A DNA stretch of 64,000 nt from assembly GCA_025200525.1 (NCBI GenBank), contig CM045763.1:88626131-88690130 (forward strand). The letters run 5' to 3'. This document shows positions 22,501 to 35,500 of this stretch, piece after piece. Numbering within the stretch: position 1 is the stretch's first letter; each line of letters begins with the position of its first letter. Position numbers and translations under genes: made by a program. A model generated the notes under the pieces. The model was not told the origin of the DNA. It made no database searches and worked only from the letters and a program-made list of their open reading frames with translations. Source of the DNA: Camellia lanceoleosa (lineage: Eukaryota; Streptophyta; Magnoliopsida; Ericales; Theaceae).

Positions 22501-25500
22501 GGATTTTTGCAGTTTTTTTCATTTCTACTTAGTATACTTGCTTCATGTTTTGGAAATCCAGTGTTATTGGTGAGATCTAAACTCACATTCTCAAATCATC
22601 AAGTAGGTGTTTCGAAGTTCAATTATTTATTTATTTATTTATTTTTTTTGCAAAAGCATAACTTTCTTATTAATCGCTTTATTGAATCTATGGCTGCAAA
22701 GTGCTCAAAATTAGAACAAAGATATTATTTTCGCAGGAACAAAAATATTATTGTACATTTATAATGACACAAAACCCAATATCAATATTATTACTTTCAC
22801 GAAGTCAGTTTTTTAGGTTGAATGAAGTTCACTAAAAAAAGAAGGGACAAAAATTAAAAATAATAATCTATGCGGATTTGGGGTTACAACATGCATATCT
22901 TTGCTATGTGATGGAGCATTTAATAATGCATAATTGCTATCCACATCCTATTATGTAATGTTGGTTACACCTGTGTTCTAACGCACTTCATCCATGACCA
23001 CAGCTGTGGTTTGAAATCTTGATTGCATCTGTTATTGTGAATTCAAACTTATTGGTGATACATTCAGTGTGTTTGGTTTGAGTTTTCTGGATTAAGTTTT
23101 TTGGAAATTGACTTTTTTGGTTTTCGTGTTTTTTTTGTTTTTAGTGAATATTTTTTAAATTTTAAATATTTTTTTTACTTTTTTAGATGCACCTTACTTA
23201 GATGTATCTAAAAGTAAAAATTGTGAAAAATATTTTAAAAATTAATAAATACATAAAAATACAAAAATGTCTTGAATTCTTGTATTTTTTTATATTTTTG
23301 GTATTTAGTGAATTTTGAAAAGATTTTTTTAATATATTTTTTACTTTTAGGTGTATTTATGTTAGGTGTGTCTAAAAAGTAAAAAATTGCTTAAAATATT
23401 ACAAAAATTCAGTAGAAACAAACAAATACGACAAATGAGCAAGTAGAATTTTCTAAAGTGTTGTTTGAAAAGTGGAAACAAGCAAGGTCAATGTTGAAAA
23501 GCTGTGGCACTAGAGTGATACACTACGAAAGTTATTTTCTTGTGGAGGTGCAGGTGTTAAGGTTAGAGAAGTACAAGAAGAATGAGCTTCATATGTGTTT
23601 TGGCTCGTCAAAATCATTTTATCAGTTTGTTGAAGAAGTGGGGTGGGTTATTAAAAGGAAAGTCTCATAAAGTTTGGTGTGCAGTAGCTAATGTGAGAAC
23701 CATAAGGTTATGGTATCAGAGGCTTTTCCATAGTAATAGTAGTAGGCTTACTTTCAGCAGTAGTTCCATCATCTTCTGGCAAGGCATTAAAAGGATTGGC
23801 ATATTTAGGATGAAGTTCCAAGTGTATTTGTTTGATATGCACTTGAAATGGGGTTGAGTGAACTGTATGATGATGAGAACCACCTAACGTTGCTTTAGAG
23901 TTTAGGGTCCCTTGATAAGCGAAAAGATAACTAGCTAAACTATGATGGAGGGGATTTGTGAAATTTGTTGACTGATAGATTATTGAAAGTTGATGTTTTG
24001 ATTATCCGGTTAGTTATAAGGACAGAGAGATTGAGGAATGTGTTGCATTGTTGGTTATAAGTTCCAAGCTTAGAGTGGGATGAATGGAGTTTTATGAGGT
24101 TAACCATGCTTTTTTAGAGTACTGAATTATCAACTAAGAACTTACAAGTGAAGTGGGTTTAGGTGAAATGACAATGTTGAAATGGGTGATGTTAACAACA
24201 TAATAAGAGATAAGGGGATGGATCATTCAAGCACCAGTTGATGTTAAGATGCAAAAAGATAATTTAACCATGTGTGAAAAGACTGACTGCACTAGTCTGG
24301 ATTGATTGATTTTATTCATAGCACTATGAGTGTGGGAGGAAATTCAATTAGAATACAGCTTGAGGCTCTGATCTGAACCATGGCCTATGCTAAATTGAAA
24401 ATATGCTTTTATCTTATCATTTAAATTTTTATTTTTATTGTTAGTTTTGTCATTGCCTTTCGTTTAATTGAACCTATACTTCTAATTCTTCAATCTTTTC
24501 CATTTGGCTCATTGTTTGTGACATTTGTAAGGTAGCATCTTTTCAACCACAAACTAAGTTATGAAAGCAGTAGAGATTACCTTGGATCACTACAAGTCAT
24601 ATTACTCTGGAAGGTTAATAAAAGTTAACATTTAATAATTGTCAAAATATTGTGTTGATTGTAGTTGATTAAGTTATAAGATACCCTGGTGGTTTTCTGA
24701 TTAATACTGTCAGATGTAACATGCTAGACATACTCGTATTTCATTTTTTATCTTTCATCTTTGTTATCAAATCAACCATTAAGGCATTAACAATACATTC
24801 CCAGTGATTTGTTGTGTACAGCCAAAGTGAAATATTGCTATGAGAGCAACATTAAATGGAAGTTCTTATACAAACAACAACAACAACAAAGAAACATTAT
24901 TTAACACTTGAGCATCACATATTGAAAATCTGGCAAGGCTTGTCTTTCATGCAGAATTTGAATTCATTCCAGTCACATGCTTCCAAATTTTATGAATGAA
25001 GCACTGATAGAATGTCAATCTGCTTCCTGTGTATTTGGTAATCTGGTCATCGGTTGTAAGATTCAACTTATTCTATCCTCTTTCCTAGAGATAAATTGAT
25101 TTTGAAGCTAAAAGGAAGAAAGAAATTATTTGTTATGAAATAATGACATCAACAGAAATTCTTTGAAAATTTCAAATTCATGTATTCTTCTTCTTTCTGT
25201 TAAGTTTGAGGAGTTTGTTACCTTCACATTTGGTTTACCTTGTAATGCGTCAATAAAGCAACATATGTATCTGAACAAGCTTTATCTGGCAGATGACAAC
25301 AGCAATATCGATTGAAGATGTTCGTAGAGAAGTTAAAATATTGAAAGCTTTATCAGGGCATAAGCACCTGGTCAGATTCTATGATGCATGTGAGGATGCC
25401 AACAACGTGTACATAGTCATGGAGTATGTTCTTTATTGCCTCTATTGTTTTCTTGTGGAACCTGTTCCTAGAAAATTGGCTTAGTGTAGTCAAATTCTTT

Positions 25501-25897
25501 ATATTGTTCTATGGTTGTTAATGTGTAAGTATTGACAATTTATCAACCATTTTTTCCTTCTATGTTATCTTAAAACATAATGCTTTGTAGATAAGGATGA
25601 CTGCATGATTAATTAATTGAAATAAAGTAGTTTTGATAAACCCTCATAATTTTCAGGATGTTGCTCTTTCTTTCTTCAACTCCTTATAGTGCGTTTTTTA
25701 TAATGAAAATTTCCCTCTTCCTGAAAATATTGGAATTGCTGGCTGCCATCAGTCATGTTGATGTTTGTCTATGATTTATTGCTCAGATGTTCTAATTTAA
25801 AATTCCCTTCATAGCTTCATATCAACTTTTTTTTGAATTTTTTTTCTTTCTTGGAGTTTGTTTGGGTTTGATGAAGCTTTTATTTGGTTTATCTTAC

Positions 25898-25929
<32 letters not shown>

Positions 25930-28900
25930 AAATATTGTCAAGGTAAAGGGGAATATTGTTCTGAAAATTATTTTATTCTTGGTAGATCTTTTTTATTTTG
26001 TTTTATTTATTGTAAATAATTCTTGGTAGATCTAATTTGAACTTATTACATGCTTTTCCTTGGCTATAGAGGTGGTAGATACATTGAAGAGGATGCAAAA
26101 CTTATTGTTGTGCAAATTTTAAGTGTGGTTGCATTTTGTCATCTTCAAGGTGTTGTGCACCGTGACTTGAAGCCTGAGGTTATTGCATCTTGAACTTGAC
26201 ATCTCTGTATTAAATATTTTGTCCCCGTTCCAAATAGAAAAACTATTTTTCATTGCATTCAGTAATCATTCCTTCCATAAACTTCATTATTAATGCTTTT
26301 TGTAATTGCGTGTGTTACAGAATTTCCTTTTCACCTCTAGAAATGAAGATGCTGATATGAGGCTTATTGATTTTGGCCTTTCTGACTTCATCAGACCAGG
26401 TATTAGCTGCAGATCATTCTTAGTTTGTTCATTATCTTAATCATGCATCTTCACCAATATCAGTTAATCACTCATACCTCTATCAATGCAATTTAATTCT
26501 TGTCACATAATTTGAAAAGGTGATGAGTTCTTATCATACCTCATTGGTGTTATCTCATCGTTTCTATCTAGATTGCTTTCTGTCAGTATGTTCCTTTCCA
26601 TCCTATTCCGCTATATAATAACATGATGCTGCCTCCAACATTCACTTGGCCTCATCTAATTGACTGTGATATTGGTCACATCACACTAGCCTTGTTTAGC
26701 CAGTGTATGTGCTTGAATGAGCTAACAAATGCACTATATTGTTTGGTGTGCTTTACAAATAACTGGCTTGTTTATCAACTATTCATAAGCTTTTGAACAA
26801 GAGGAAAGGGATTTGTACTTGCACAACAGGGTTATACCCAATTAGGCTTTTGTAAGGGTCAAATGCACCACACACCCCAAAGGAGTAGTCTAACCTTTAA
26901 AGAGGTGGATGACCTTATCTTATCTACCCTCACCTAAACGGCTCACACCCAATGCGGGATGATAACAAGAGAAGCGTATTTGTATTCACACAATGGTGAA
27001 TACCCAACAATGGTTTTCTAAGTGCCAAACCTAACACACCTGAAGTCTAATCTTTAGAGAGGTGGATGTCCTTATCTATTCTCCTACAGGGCTTGCACCT
27101 TAATATAAATAATAGTCAATATCACTTAAGTTGAGCATTGAATTCATAACATGTTTGTGTTTTATGAATGTTTATGCAGATGAAAGGCTGAATGATATTG
27201 TTGGAAGTGCATACTATGTAGCACCAGAAGTCCTTCATAGATCCTATAGTCTTGAAGCAGATATTTGGAGCATTGGTGTTATCACTTATATCTTGTTATG
27301 TGGTAGCAGACCATTCTGGGCGAGAACAGAATCAGGAATTTTTCGTGCAGTGCTAAGAGCAGACCCTAACTTCGATGATTTACCTTGGCCTTCCGTCTCA
27401 GCAGAAGCAAAAGATTTTGTGAAAAGGCTTTTGAACAAGGATTACAGGAAAAGGATGACTGCTGCTCAAGCTCTAAGTAAGTTTCGGGTTCTAGTCATTA
27501 TTTTGTTGAATCAAAATGATTTTCTATATGCTATAGAAGCATGGCCACTTCTAAGAAGGTGGCGTATCTGTGTCGAATACCGACACTTTCGTTGTACCGT
27601 CCCAACAAGTGTTTGACACTTGTCAAAATGTGTCATATTTTTAAAAAAGTTTTTTAAACCCAGACACTCGTGTCTATTTTTTAAACCCACGTGTCCACCG
27701 ATTAGACACATGATTCAAGTTAAAAGTTTTAATTAAATAACTTGGGCTACAATAATAAAAGAAAAAACAATGTAAATTTATAAAATAAGTGTTATATTAC
27801 ATTTTTTATTATTATCTTTGAATGATATATTCATATATATGACATACACTCAAGGTTTTAAAAGCGGCCAAGAACGTTCAACGCCGTTACGTAGCGGTTT
27901 TAGCGATTACCGCCAATTCTGACGCTTTGCCATGGTAAGGATTGAGATTCACGGGTGTGTCGGTCATTATAGTGGCGGCTGCTATAGTGGTAACGTTGTA
28001 ACTTGCCACAATCACATGTTGTTATTACCTGTTCCCTTCACAATTCAAGCTTTCTTTCAAAACACATAAAAAAAAAGCTGAAAATGGGGGAAGAAGGATA
28101 GAGAGAAGAGGAAAGATAAAGAGAGAAAATAGAGGAGCAAGAGATAGAGAGAAAGAAGAGAGAAGATAAAGAACATGTTATTGATTTGTTGAAATTATAA
28201 GACCTATGCTATTCTATTCAGCTGATATCACTAAACCATTTTGTTTGTGTGTCTATCTATATATTGTTTGAAAATAATAATAATAATAATAAGTGTGGTC
28301 ATTATCTATTTGGCTTGGTTAAAATATGTATATATATATATATTTAGGCTCTTATTTATTCTCTTACTTTTGTCATTATTTATCTTATATATAATAGTTA
28401 GTGATTAATTTTTTGTAAAATATAAAGTCATTAATTATTAAAATAAAATGTAAAGAACTCAGTTTATAGTGATTAAAAATATGAAATGTATTGGATCACA
28501 CTTAAAAATTTATAAAAATTGATCAATATTTATTTTTAACTCAATAAATATAATCATGGAAAAAAAAAATATGTATCGGTAAGTTTTTTTCAAATTGTGC
28601 GAAAAATTAAAAAATTCACGGTTCCGGTTACCGCAACCGTTATACTACGGTCTTTACACCCCGCAACCGCGTCACCGCCACCGTTACGGCGACCGCAACC
28701 GCTTTTCAGAACCTTGCATACAATAAATATATAAAATTATATATTTCGTGCATGTCCGCATTTTTTGAAAATTAGCATGTCCGTGTCATATCCGTGTCGT
28801 GTCGCGTGTCCATGCTTTTTATTCAAGCAATAAAATGCTTTTGGAGCAGTCATTTTTCTTATTAGGTCAAGGCATGATGGTAAACTCATTTTATGTTAGG

Positions 28901-31900
28901 CATTAATAATGATAATGCATATTTCTTCTTTTTTGTTCTTAGACTGATGTACATTTTTGTCATTGCAGATCACCCATGGTTGCGGAGTGAAAATCGTCAT
29001 ATTCCTTTAGATATATTGATCTATAAGTTAGTCAAGTCATACCTTCATGCTACACCTTTCAAACGTGCAGCCCTAAAGGTACTATCTTGTCATTTTTCAT
29101 AGCTGAAAATTATTATTTTACAATTAATTTTACTATACATGACATGTTGGTATTAGACTAGTGTTTGTTTTTTCCTCTTTATAAGTTGAAATTATTTTCC
29201 ACTATCTACTCCCATATACTTTTCTTAATGATCTTACTGAACATGTGTGGGAGAAAAGTTGGCAAACAAGTAGGTTCTATGTATTTGGAATGCCTTCAAA
29301 TTATATTTTGAATTAAATTTACTTGGATATGATGGTTGGTGTTTTCTTAAAAAGTAATACATTTATCGAATTTATATATATAATAGAAAATAAAATACAA
29401 GAAGATTTTTTGTGGGGGCAATGTAGTAAATTTAAAGAAGCCAATGGTCAAATATTCATCATGCTAAAATTTGGCACAATGCTAAATTTGACATGGTGGA
29501 ATGGGCACAAAACACCCACTCCTGCAGTGTGCTATCCTTGGACTCTTAAAATTATGGCTACTCAATGTCAGCATTATATTTCTGTAACCGGAGAATCAGT
29601 ATCCCAGTTGCTGATCACGGCTTTGATATGTATGGAGTGCAACCAGTCTCATCCAATTCTACTTTGGTTTCTACATTGGCCCTCTTGCTGTTCATATTGT
29701 ATTTTTCTGGTTAGCCTTCAGGTTTTTAATGCTCACTATTACACAATGAAGAATTATCATTTCAGTTTTGGCACTTTTGATTGTCCACAAAATTGGTCTC
29801 ATTTTACAGGCACTTGGATTGGACATTTTACGGGCACTTGGATTGGTTTTTTTTTCATTCTGCATAACCAAGCAATGAATCTACTTGTATTTGAATTTAG
29901 ATTGTTGTCCTCAGTTTGCAGACAAGATTTTTCTAGTTTTTACGATCCTTCTATGTTGGTTCTATTTTACATTATGACTTTATTCCGGAGGCTGAATATG
30001 TGCATTCAACTGCTATGCAAAGCAAAATGAAAATGATTTCATATTGTGGGGTGATAAAATTCTGTGTTGATGCTTGAGGTCTCAAAACACATAGTTTGAC
30101 TTGATTTTTATGTTGTTTATAAAACTACAGTTACTATCCTTCATTTATCTATGCAAATTTCAGTGCACGTCCAATGAACTATAGACCAAAATTTAGAATT
30201 CCTGGTTAACAATTGAAAGCTAGATGCTCATTTCGGCAGGAACGGTATTTAATTCCCGAGATTAGTTAGAGTTATAAACTTAGATCTCTAAACTGTAAAT
30301 TTCACTTGAGGATTGATCATGTGAATCTCATCATCAACCCTGTAATATGTTCCACCGCTCTTCTTGGCAATCAACTAATAGATTTTTACACTTGGAACAT
30401 CTCAATTATATGAACGGTTGTTTTGGGCCCTAGTCGTTCCTTGTGGGCTACTCCATGAAACGAGAGCCAGGGTTTGAACCACATTGTCTATTGGAAAAAA
30501 AAAAAAAAAGAGGATAAATTTTTGGACTTAAAATTGAAAGACTTACTTTGTCATGACATTGTGATTTATTGATTAGGTATTCTGATCTTTGTTATTGTTT
30601 TTTGTTTGCAGGCTCTTTCAAAAGCTTTAACAGAGGATGAATTATCTTATCTTAGAGCTCAATTTATGCTTTTGGAACCTAATAAAGATGGACGCATTTC
30701 TGTTGATAACTTCAAATGGTTAGTTTCTTTTCTTTCTGGTTTATCTTTGAAGTTAAGAGTTGGTATATCATTTCTAGGAATCCTTCATTCTATTAATGAA
30801 AATGACATGGTCATAATAGCACAAGATATCATTGTATGCTTTCTTTTAGCCATTTGTCACCCTTTTTCTTTTGTATACAGTTGGGATTATGGTTAACAAA
30901 GAATTTAACTAAATTTCCAGGCTCTTGTGCGCAATACAACTGATGCAATGAAGGAGTCAAGGGTTCCTGACATTCTAAATGCGGTAAGGCATATGAGATT
31001 ATTATTTTTAAATAGAAAGTATTGATTAGTATGTTTGATATTTATTTTAGATTTAAGATGTCTTTTGTGTATGTACATGCCAAAGTTTTCCATAATTTAA
31101 CTGTCTGCAACTTGAATAGCCTATTGGTCCAGCAACTTGAATAGAATGGGTCTACCAACATGACCAAAAAACTTAAATGCCAAAGTTGGTAGTACTAGCC
31201 GTTTAACACAATCTCCCCCAATCAAATAGGTGACGTCCTCATTGCACTCTATTGTGCCCACTTTGTTCATCCAACTTCTGAATTGGGTTGATTGGTGTTT
31301 ACTGTGTTGTGCCCAACATTCAAAAATGTAACAATTGGTAATATGTGACTGACTTTAGGGTTTTGAAAATTTAGTGAATAAAGAAGGTAAGAGTATGAAA
31401 GAGTTTTGTATCCTTTGTATCTCAGAAAAATATGTATATAATAAAGGGTCTTACTAACAAGTGTTCATGGTAAAAGACAAAAAATTGAAGAATACAAGAC
31501 ACCTTTTATTAAATTCAATGCACTTTTATTGAATCACATACTTTTGTAACATTTTTACACATTTTCAAGACACTTTTTGCACACTTTTCAACATTAAGTA
31601 ATGCCTAGGGGGCACTTGTTTGCATTTGCCTAACCAAGTGTCCAACTAAAAGGAGGAAAATAATGACATAATCAATAGTGGATCACAACAGATAATACCC
31701 ACCTCTTGTAGATATTTAGTACAAGTTGAGAGAAAAAAGGAAAGTGGAGAAATAAAGATAACCGTAAAAAATAAATTAGTAATAATTTAAATAAAATTTT
31801 AAATTAGGAACAACACTAGTGAATAAGAAAATTTGGCAGTTTTATATTGACATCACAGTTTGTCAAAAATACAGTTCCTGAATTTGCTGCTTATCTTTAA

Positions 31901-32333
31901 TTTCAGATGGCACCACTCTCCTACAGAAAGATGGACTTTGATGAGTTTTGTGCAGCTGCAATTAGCACATATCAACTAGAGGCTCTTGAAGGGTGGGAGC
32001 AGATTGCATCAACTGCATTTGAGCATTTTGAGGCGGGAGGGTAACCGGGTTATCTCTGTGGATGAATTGGCTAGGGTATTTTTTACATCTGAGGCTTTAA
32101 AAAAAAGAACTTTCTTAGCGCCTTTTTTTTTTTGTTTCATTTTATTCCTTCAATGTTAAAAAAATTATCGGTAATCATAGTCTCTACTGATGCAGGAATT
32201 GAATGTGGGCCCAACAGCCCATACGCTTCTCAGAGACTGGATTCAGAGCTCTAATGGAAAGCGTAGTTTACTTGGGTATACCAAATTTTTGCATGGCGTG
32301 GCGCTTCGGAGCTCAAATACAAGACAACATTAG
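19577..32333 (+). CDS. CRK3: CDPK-related protein kinase, CRK3-like (11 exons; two apparent frameshifts)
   Basis: A plant Ser/Thr kinase of the CDPK-related family, expected at the plasma membrane. Exons: 19577-20128, 25293-25423, 25901-25942, 26070-26178, 26321-26399, 27180-27476, 28969-29078, 30612-30718, 30921-30983, 31907-32075, 32196-32333; all introns are GT-AG. The product is about 598 aa, the usual size. The N-terminus MGQCYGK has Gly2 for myristoylation and Cys4 for palmitoylation, followed by a Pro/Ser-rich region. Kinase landmarks: GRGHFG loop, catalytic Lys178, αC Glu in [38 protein letters not shown]. The C-terminus holds a degenerate EF-hand region ([15 protein letters not shown]), so calcium control is probably weak. 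Oddities: exon 8 lacks one A just before its donor, exon 10 has one extra G before GGTAACCGG, and residue 177 before the Lys is Asp instead of Val. Closest Arabidopsis relative by recall is CRK3; the paralog assignment is less certain than the family. Confidence 0.95.
20129..25292 (+). other. Intron 1 of the kinase gene (5.2 kb)
   Basis: Donor AAG|GTTTGA and acceptor CTGGCAG|ATGAC. Contents: an (AT)n and A-rich tract at 20408-20475, a short reiterated GCTAGCTCC/GAGCTAAGC patch at about 21200-21310, a G-rich patch at 21975-21995, a (CT)n run at 22311-22330, and AT-rich stretches at 22240-23430. At 23711-23723 TGGTATCAGAGGC resembles a Met-tRNA primer-binding site, followed by open but unassigned sequence, so a decayed retroelement may lie at about 23440-24400. 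No complete gene was found. Copy B enters this intron at 63222. Confidence 0.7.
27535..28820. mobile_element. Outer transposon in kinase intron 6
   Basis: The ends AAGCATGGCCAC and GTGTCCATGCTTTTT are inverted, and the arms carry repeated GTGTCNNTGTC-type motifs in opposite orientation: GTGTCGAATACCGACACTTT on the left, ATGTCCGTGTCATATCCG on the right. It lies wholly inside the intron and is itself split by a hAT-like element at 27851-28716. The target duplication is not clear, so the ends are approximate. Confidence 0.5.
27851..28716. mobile_element. Non-autonomous hAT-like element nested in intron 6
   Basis: Ends CAAGGTTTTAAAAGCGG and CCGCTTTTCAGAACCTTG are inverted. The flanks CATACACT (27843-27850) and CATACAAT (28717-28724) match at seven of eight positions, as expected for an aged 8-bp hAT duplication. 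The subterminal regions are GC-rich with reiterated ACCGC/GCGGT and CCGTTACGG motifs. No transposase frame. Confidence 0.75.
29323..30030 (+). other. 235-codon open frame within kinase intron 7
   Basis: This frame lies wholly inside intron 7 (29079-30611). It is long for AT-rich intronic DNA and includes a short tandem duplication (HFTGTWIG twice). The composition is rich in aromatic and Cys residues and I recognise no domain. It has no matching splice structure of its own. Most likely a chance frame or a transposon relic. Confidence 0.25.
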
Positions 32334-32418
32334 GTTTTTTAAGCCTTAGGCAAATGATAGCAATTAAAATTCATGGCATTCAAAAGATTTGGAGTTTTTC
32401 TTTTTTTTTCCCTTTTTA

Positions 32419-32577
32419 TGCTGTGTTTGGTTGGGGGATTTGGGGATGGATTTGGAAAGGGAAAGGGAAAAGGTGTGTGAAACTATGTGAAATATAAGCA
32501 TGATTTATTCACATTTCACCTACCTTTTCCATTTCCTTTTCCAAATCCCTCTCCAAATCCCCCAACCAAACACAGCA
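32419..32577. mobile_element. Foldback MITE in the kinase 3' region
   Basis: A 159-bp near-palindrome starting TGCTGTGTTTGGTTGGGGGA and ending with its reverse complement CCAACCAAACACAGCA; the inverted arms extend about 60 bp each. Flanked by TTA on both sides (32416-32418, 32578-32580). It begins 85 bp after the kinase stop codon, so it is probably in the 3' UTR, where transcription would yield a long hairpin. Ends and TSD fit a PIF/Harbinger-type MITE. Confidence 0.85.
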
Positions 32578-32579
32578 TT

Positions 32580-35500
32580 AGGGTTTGGGGATAGAAAATT
32601 GTGTACAAATGAATAGAGTAGTTGAGTAGTGAGTCTGTTGAGGCAATTTTATGTTGAAGAATTTCTTAATGCTCATTCCTCTGCAGATTCTAAAGTTAAC
32701 TTGGGTTTGAGCGCAAATATTTTTTTGAAATGAAATTCCTGAAAATGTCTAGTTTTATCTGGCTGGAGCTGTGTTTATCGCTTATCTGGCATATGTTATC
32801 GATGCTGCCAACTTTTAGCTTGTGATAAGTTGCATGTGCTAGCAAATTCTTATAGATTCTCGCATTGACAGACGATTTGAAGGAGAAACCTGCATCCTAA
32901 AAACTTCAGTGATGGTAAGAGTATTTCTAGACAATGTGGGGTTGTGACTAAAGGAGGAGGGTGAAGAGATGGTTTAGAATAATTCAATTTTGTGTTTGCC
33001 ATGTGGCATCATCTCTGGAATGGAAAGAAAAGAAACAATGGATTGATTATTCAATGGTTTGGAATATTCATTATTTATGCAGTGTCTTTAATGTTTTTTG
33101 GCTTCTCTAAATAAGGGCAGATGGGCCCTAAACTGCCAAACCCTCGGTCTCAACTCAACGGAAACAAAACCCCTACCTAACGAGGAAGGTCACCCACCCT
33201 TTGACCATCTGTGTCTATCCTCTCATCTCTCCTACTACCCAACACAATTCATTGCGGTACCAAATTACTAACACCATGCATGGACCACTCAATGCCTCAT
33301 TAATGAGGTGGCAGTAAAATTTTAAAATGAGTAATGATTCATCCTCATTTCTTTCCACCCTCTTTGACCCCCTCTCTTTCTCTCATTGGTTATCTTTTTT
33401 TTTTTTCTGTTCCTCCAATCACCACCACGCCACGTGTGGTGAGGGTGACCCAAAAAGGGTCTCAAGCATTATTGTTTTAAAAATTGACTCAATAGGTATA
33501 CAGCTTGTATTATGTCTTTGCCACTTTATTTGTGGGGATTGTGGGGAAAAATTATATGGATGAAGTATTTTCTTAAATCAATAATTGTTGATTTATCATT
33601 TAAACCCATTAATAATTATATCGGAAAGAAAATGGTTTCTCTAATCTGGACAAGTTCGACTCATTTTGTAAATCAACGATTTTAATTGCCCATCCGTTAA
33701 CGTATTAAATATTGAGTTGAATTTTTTTGCTTATAGATCTAAGGGAGACTTACGTGTCAGTCCTAATAAGTAGATTTATTATCCAATAGGTCATGTGAAA
33801 ATTAATGGCATTTTTCATCAAACACTTGCAAAAGTTTGAAATTTATCACAATAAATGTCACTAATTATAAGTTTTAGGGACAATTTTAAAAAATTGTTAC
33901 AAAAAGTCACTAATTTTTAACTTTCAGTGACAATTTAAAAAATTCTTCACAAAAAAGTCACTAATTATAAGTTTTAGAGGTAATTTATAAAAATCGTGAC
34001 CAAAAAAAAAAAAAATGACTCGTCAATTTTTAGTGACGTGTGCAAAAATCATCACAAAAAATTATTTTTTGACTATTTTACTAAAACTTATTTTCAATAG
34101 GATTTGATAGGAATTAAATCCAATTATTAGGATCTATTAATGGTTTATCCTATATTGCAGTAACATTAAGTTTAAAAGGATTGAACGTTCTAACTCAGAA
34201 AACTAGATTGCCCAAACTGATAAGGAGTTAGTTCCTACGAAGAATTGGATTGGGATTTTCTATCCCCATTTTTGGTCCATGGTTGTACAAAAAATGTGTC
34301 AAAGTTATTTTATTTTAGGCGTTAAAATATAGGGTGGTGAGGTGGGTGGGAGAGCAGAGTATTTAAGAGAGAAGAGATAAAAAGAAAGACAGAGACAAAA
34401 GAATACTGCATGTAGCTTTCGGTTGAACACAACCAACGGATAGGATGGACCATAGTATATGCTCCTTATATTTGGCTTATTATACGTCTCTGAATTCATT
34501 CCTGCTTAACCAAAGATTGTCATATACATCATTATCTATGGAATTGTTCGGTATTACTTATCTAAATTATTTATGGGCTCTTTTTTGTTTTGGTGGAGAG
34601 ATATTTTGACTTTGGCTTTTAATTATCAGTTTTAATTTACAATACGTATTATTTTTTATGGATGGGGAAGGAATGAATTTGTATTGCCTTGCGGCAGAAC
34701 GAATTGGGGAGAAGGTGGCAGTTTGGTAGGAATAGGTATTTTTGTAATGTTAGGAAGGATGGTCTAATAAAAATGAGAAAAACTATATTAGGTATAATTA
34801 TTGATAATTGATTAGAGTTAAAAATATTGTACTATGAGAGATAAGGAAAGGAAAAGAGAATTGAGTGTAATATTTTAGTATTACAAAGATTTAATAGATA
34901 TAATTGACTTGGGCAGCATAGAATAGGATGGTAGAACAAAATTCCATCTACAAGAGCAAGGTAAGAGAAAATTGTTATCCATATTTTGTGTGCATCATAT
35001 TTATATGAGTAAGAAAATAGAATGGATCAAAAGAAAATGCAATGAAAGGTTGAGATTAAACTCAATTATGAAGGGAAGTACATGAAAAATAAAGCTCAAC
35101 CTACTTTACAATTTCTGTGACTCATTTTGTGTTAATTATGTGTTGTTAGCATTAGTATATTTAAGTATCAATGTATTGCAACTAAAAGTGGGGAAAAGGT
35201 AGTCTTTGATTAAGAATTTGGGCAAAAGTCCAATCCAAAACTGTTGGGCTTGTGATATTCATCGAAATCTGCTTGGTTAATTCAAATCATTTAATACAAA
35301 TATAGTAAAATTATATAATTACATTATTGAATTACGGAAGTAGAATCGTTAATGGATCCTACAAACCAAAATTTTTGGATTCTTTGTTGTTCCAATGGAA
35401 GAGAAAGCAGATCTTTGAATTGATTGTGAACATGAACAAATTTGATGGCTTAAATTAAGCCATCCCATTAGCGTTAAATTTTCAACTATGCACATCTTTA

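Noticed and set aside
34305..34500. Possible microRNA precursor in the GA-rich segment
   Set aside because: No long hairpin around it and no sequence matching conserved plant microRNA families that I recall.
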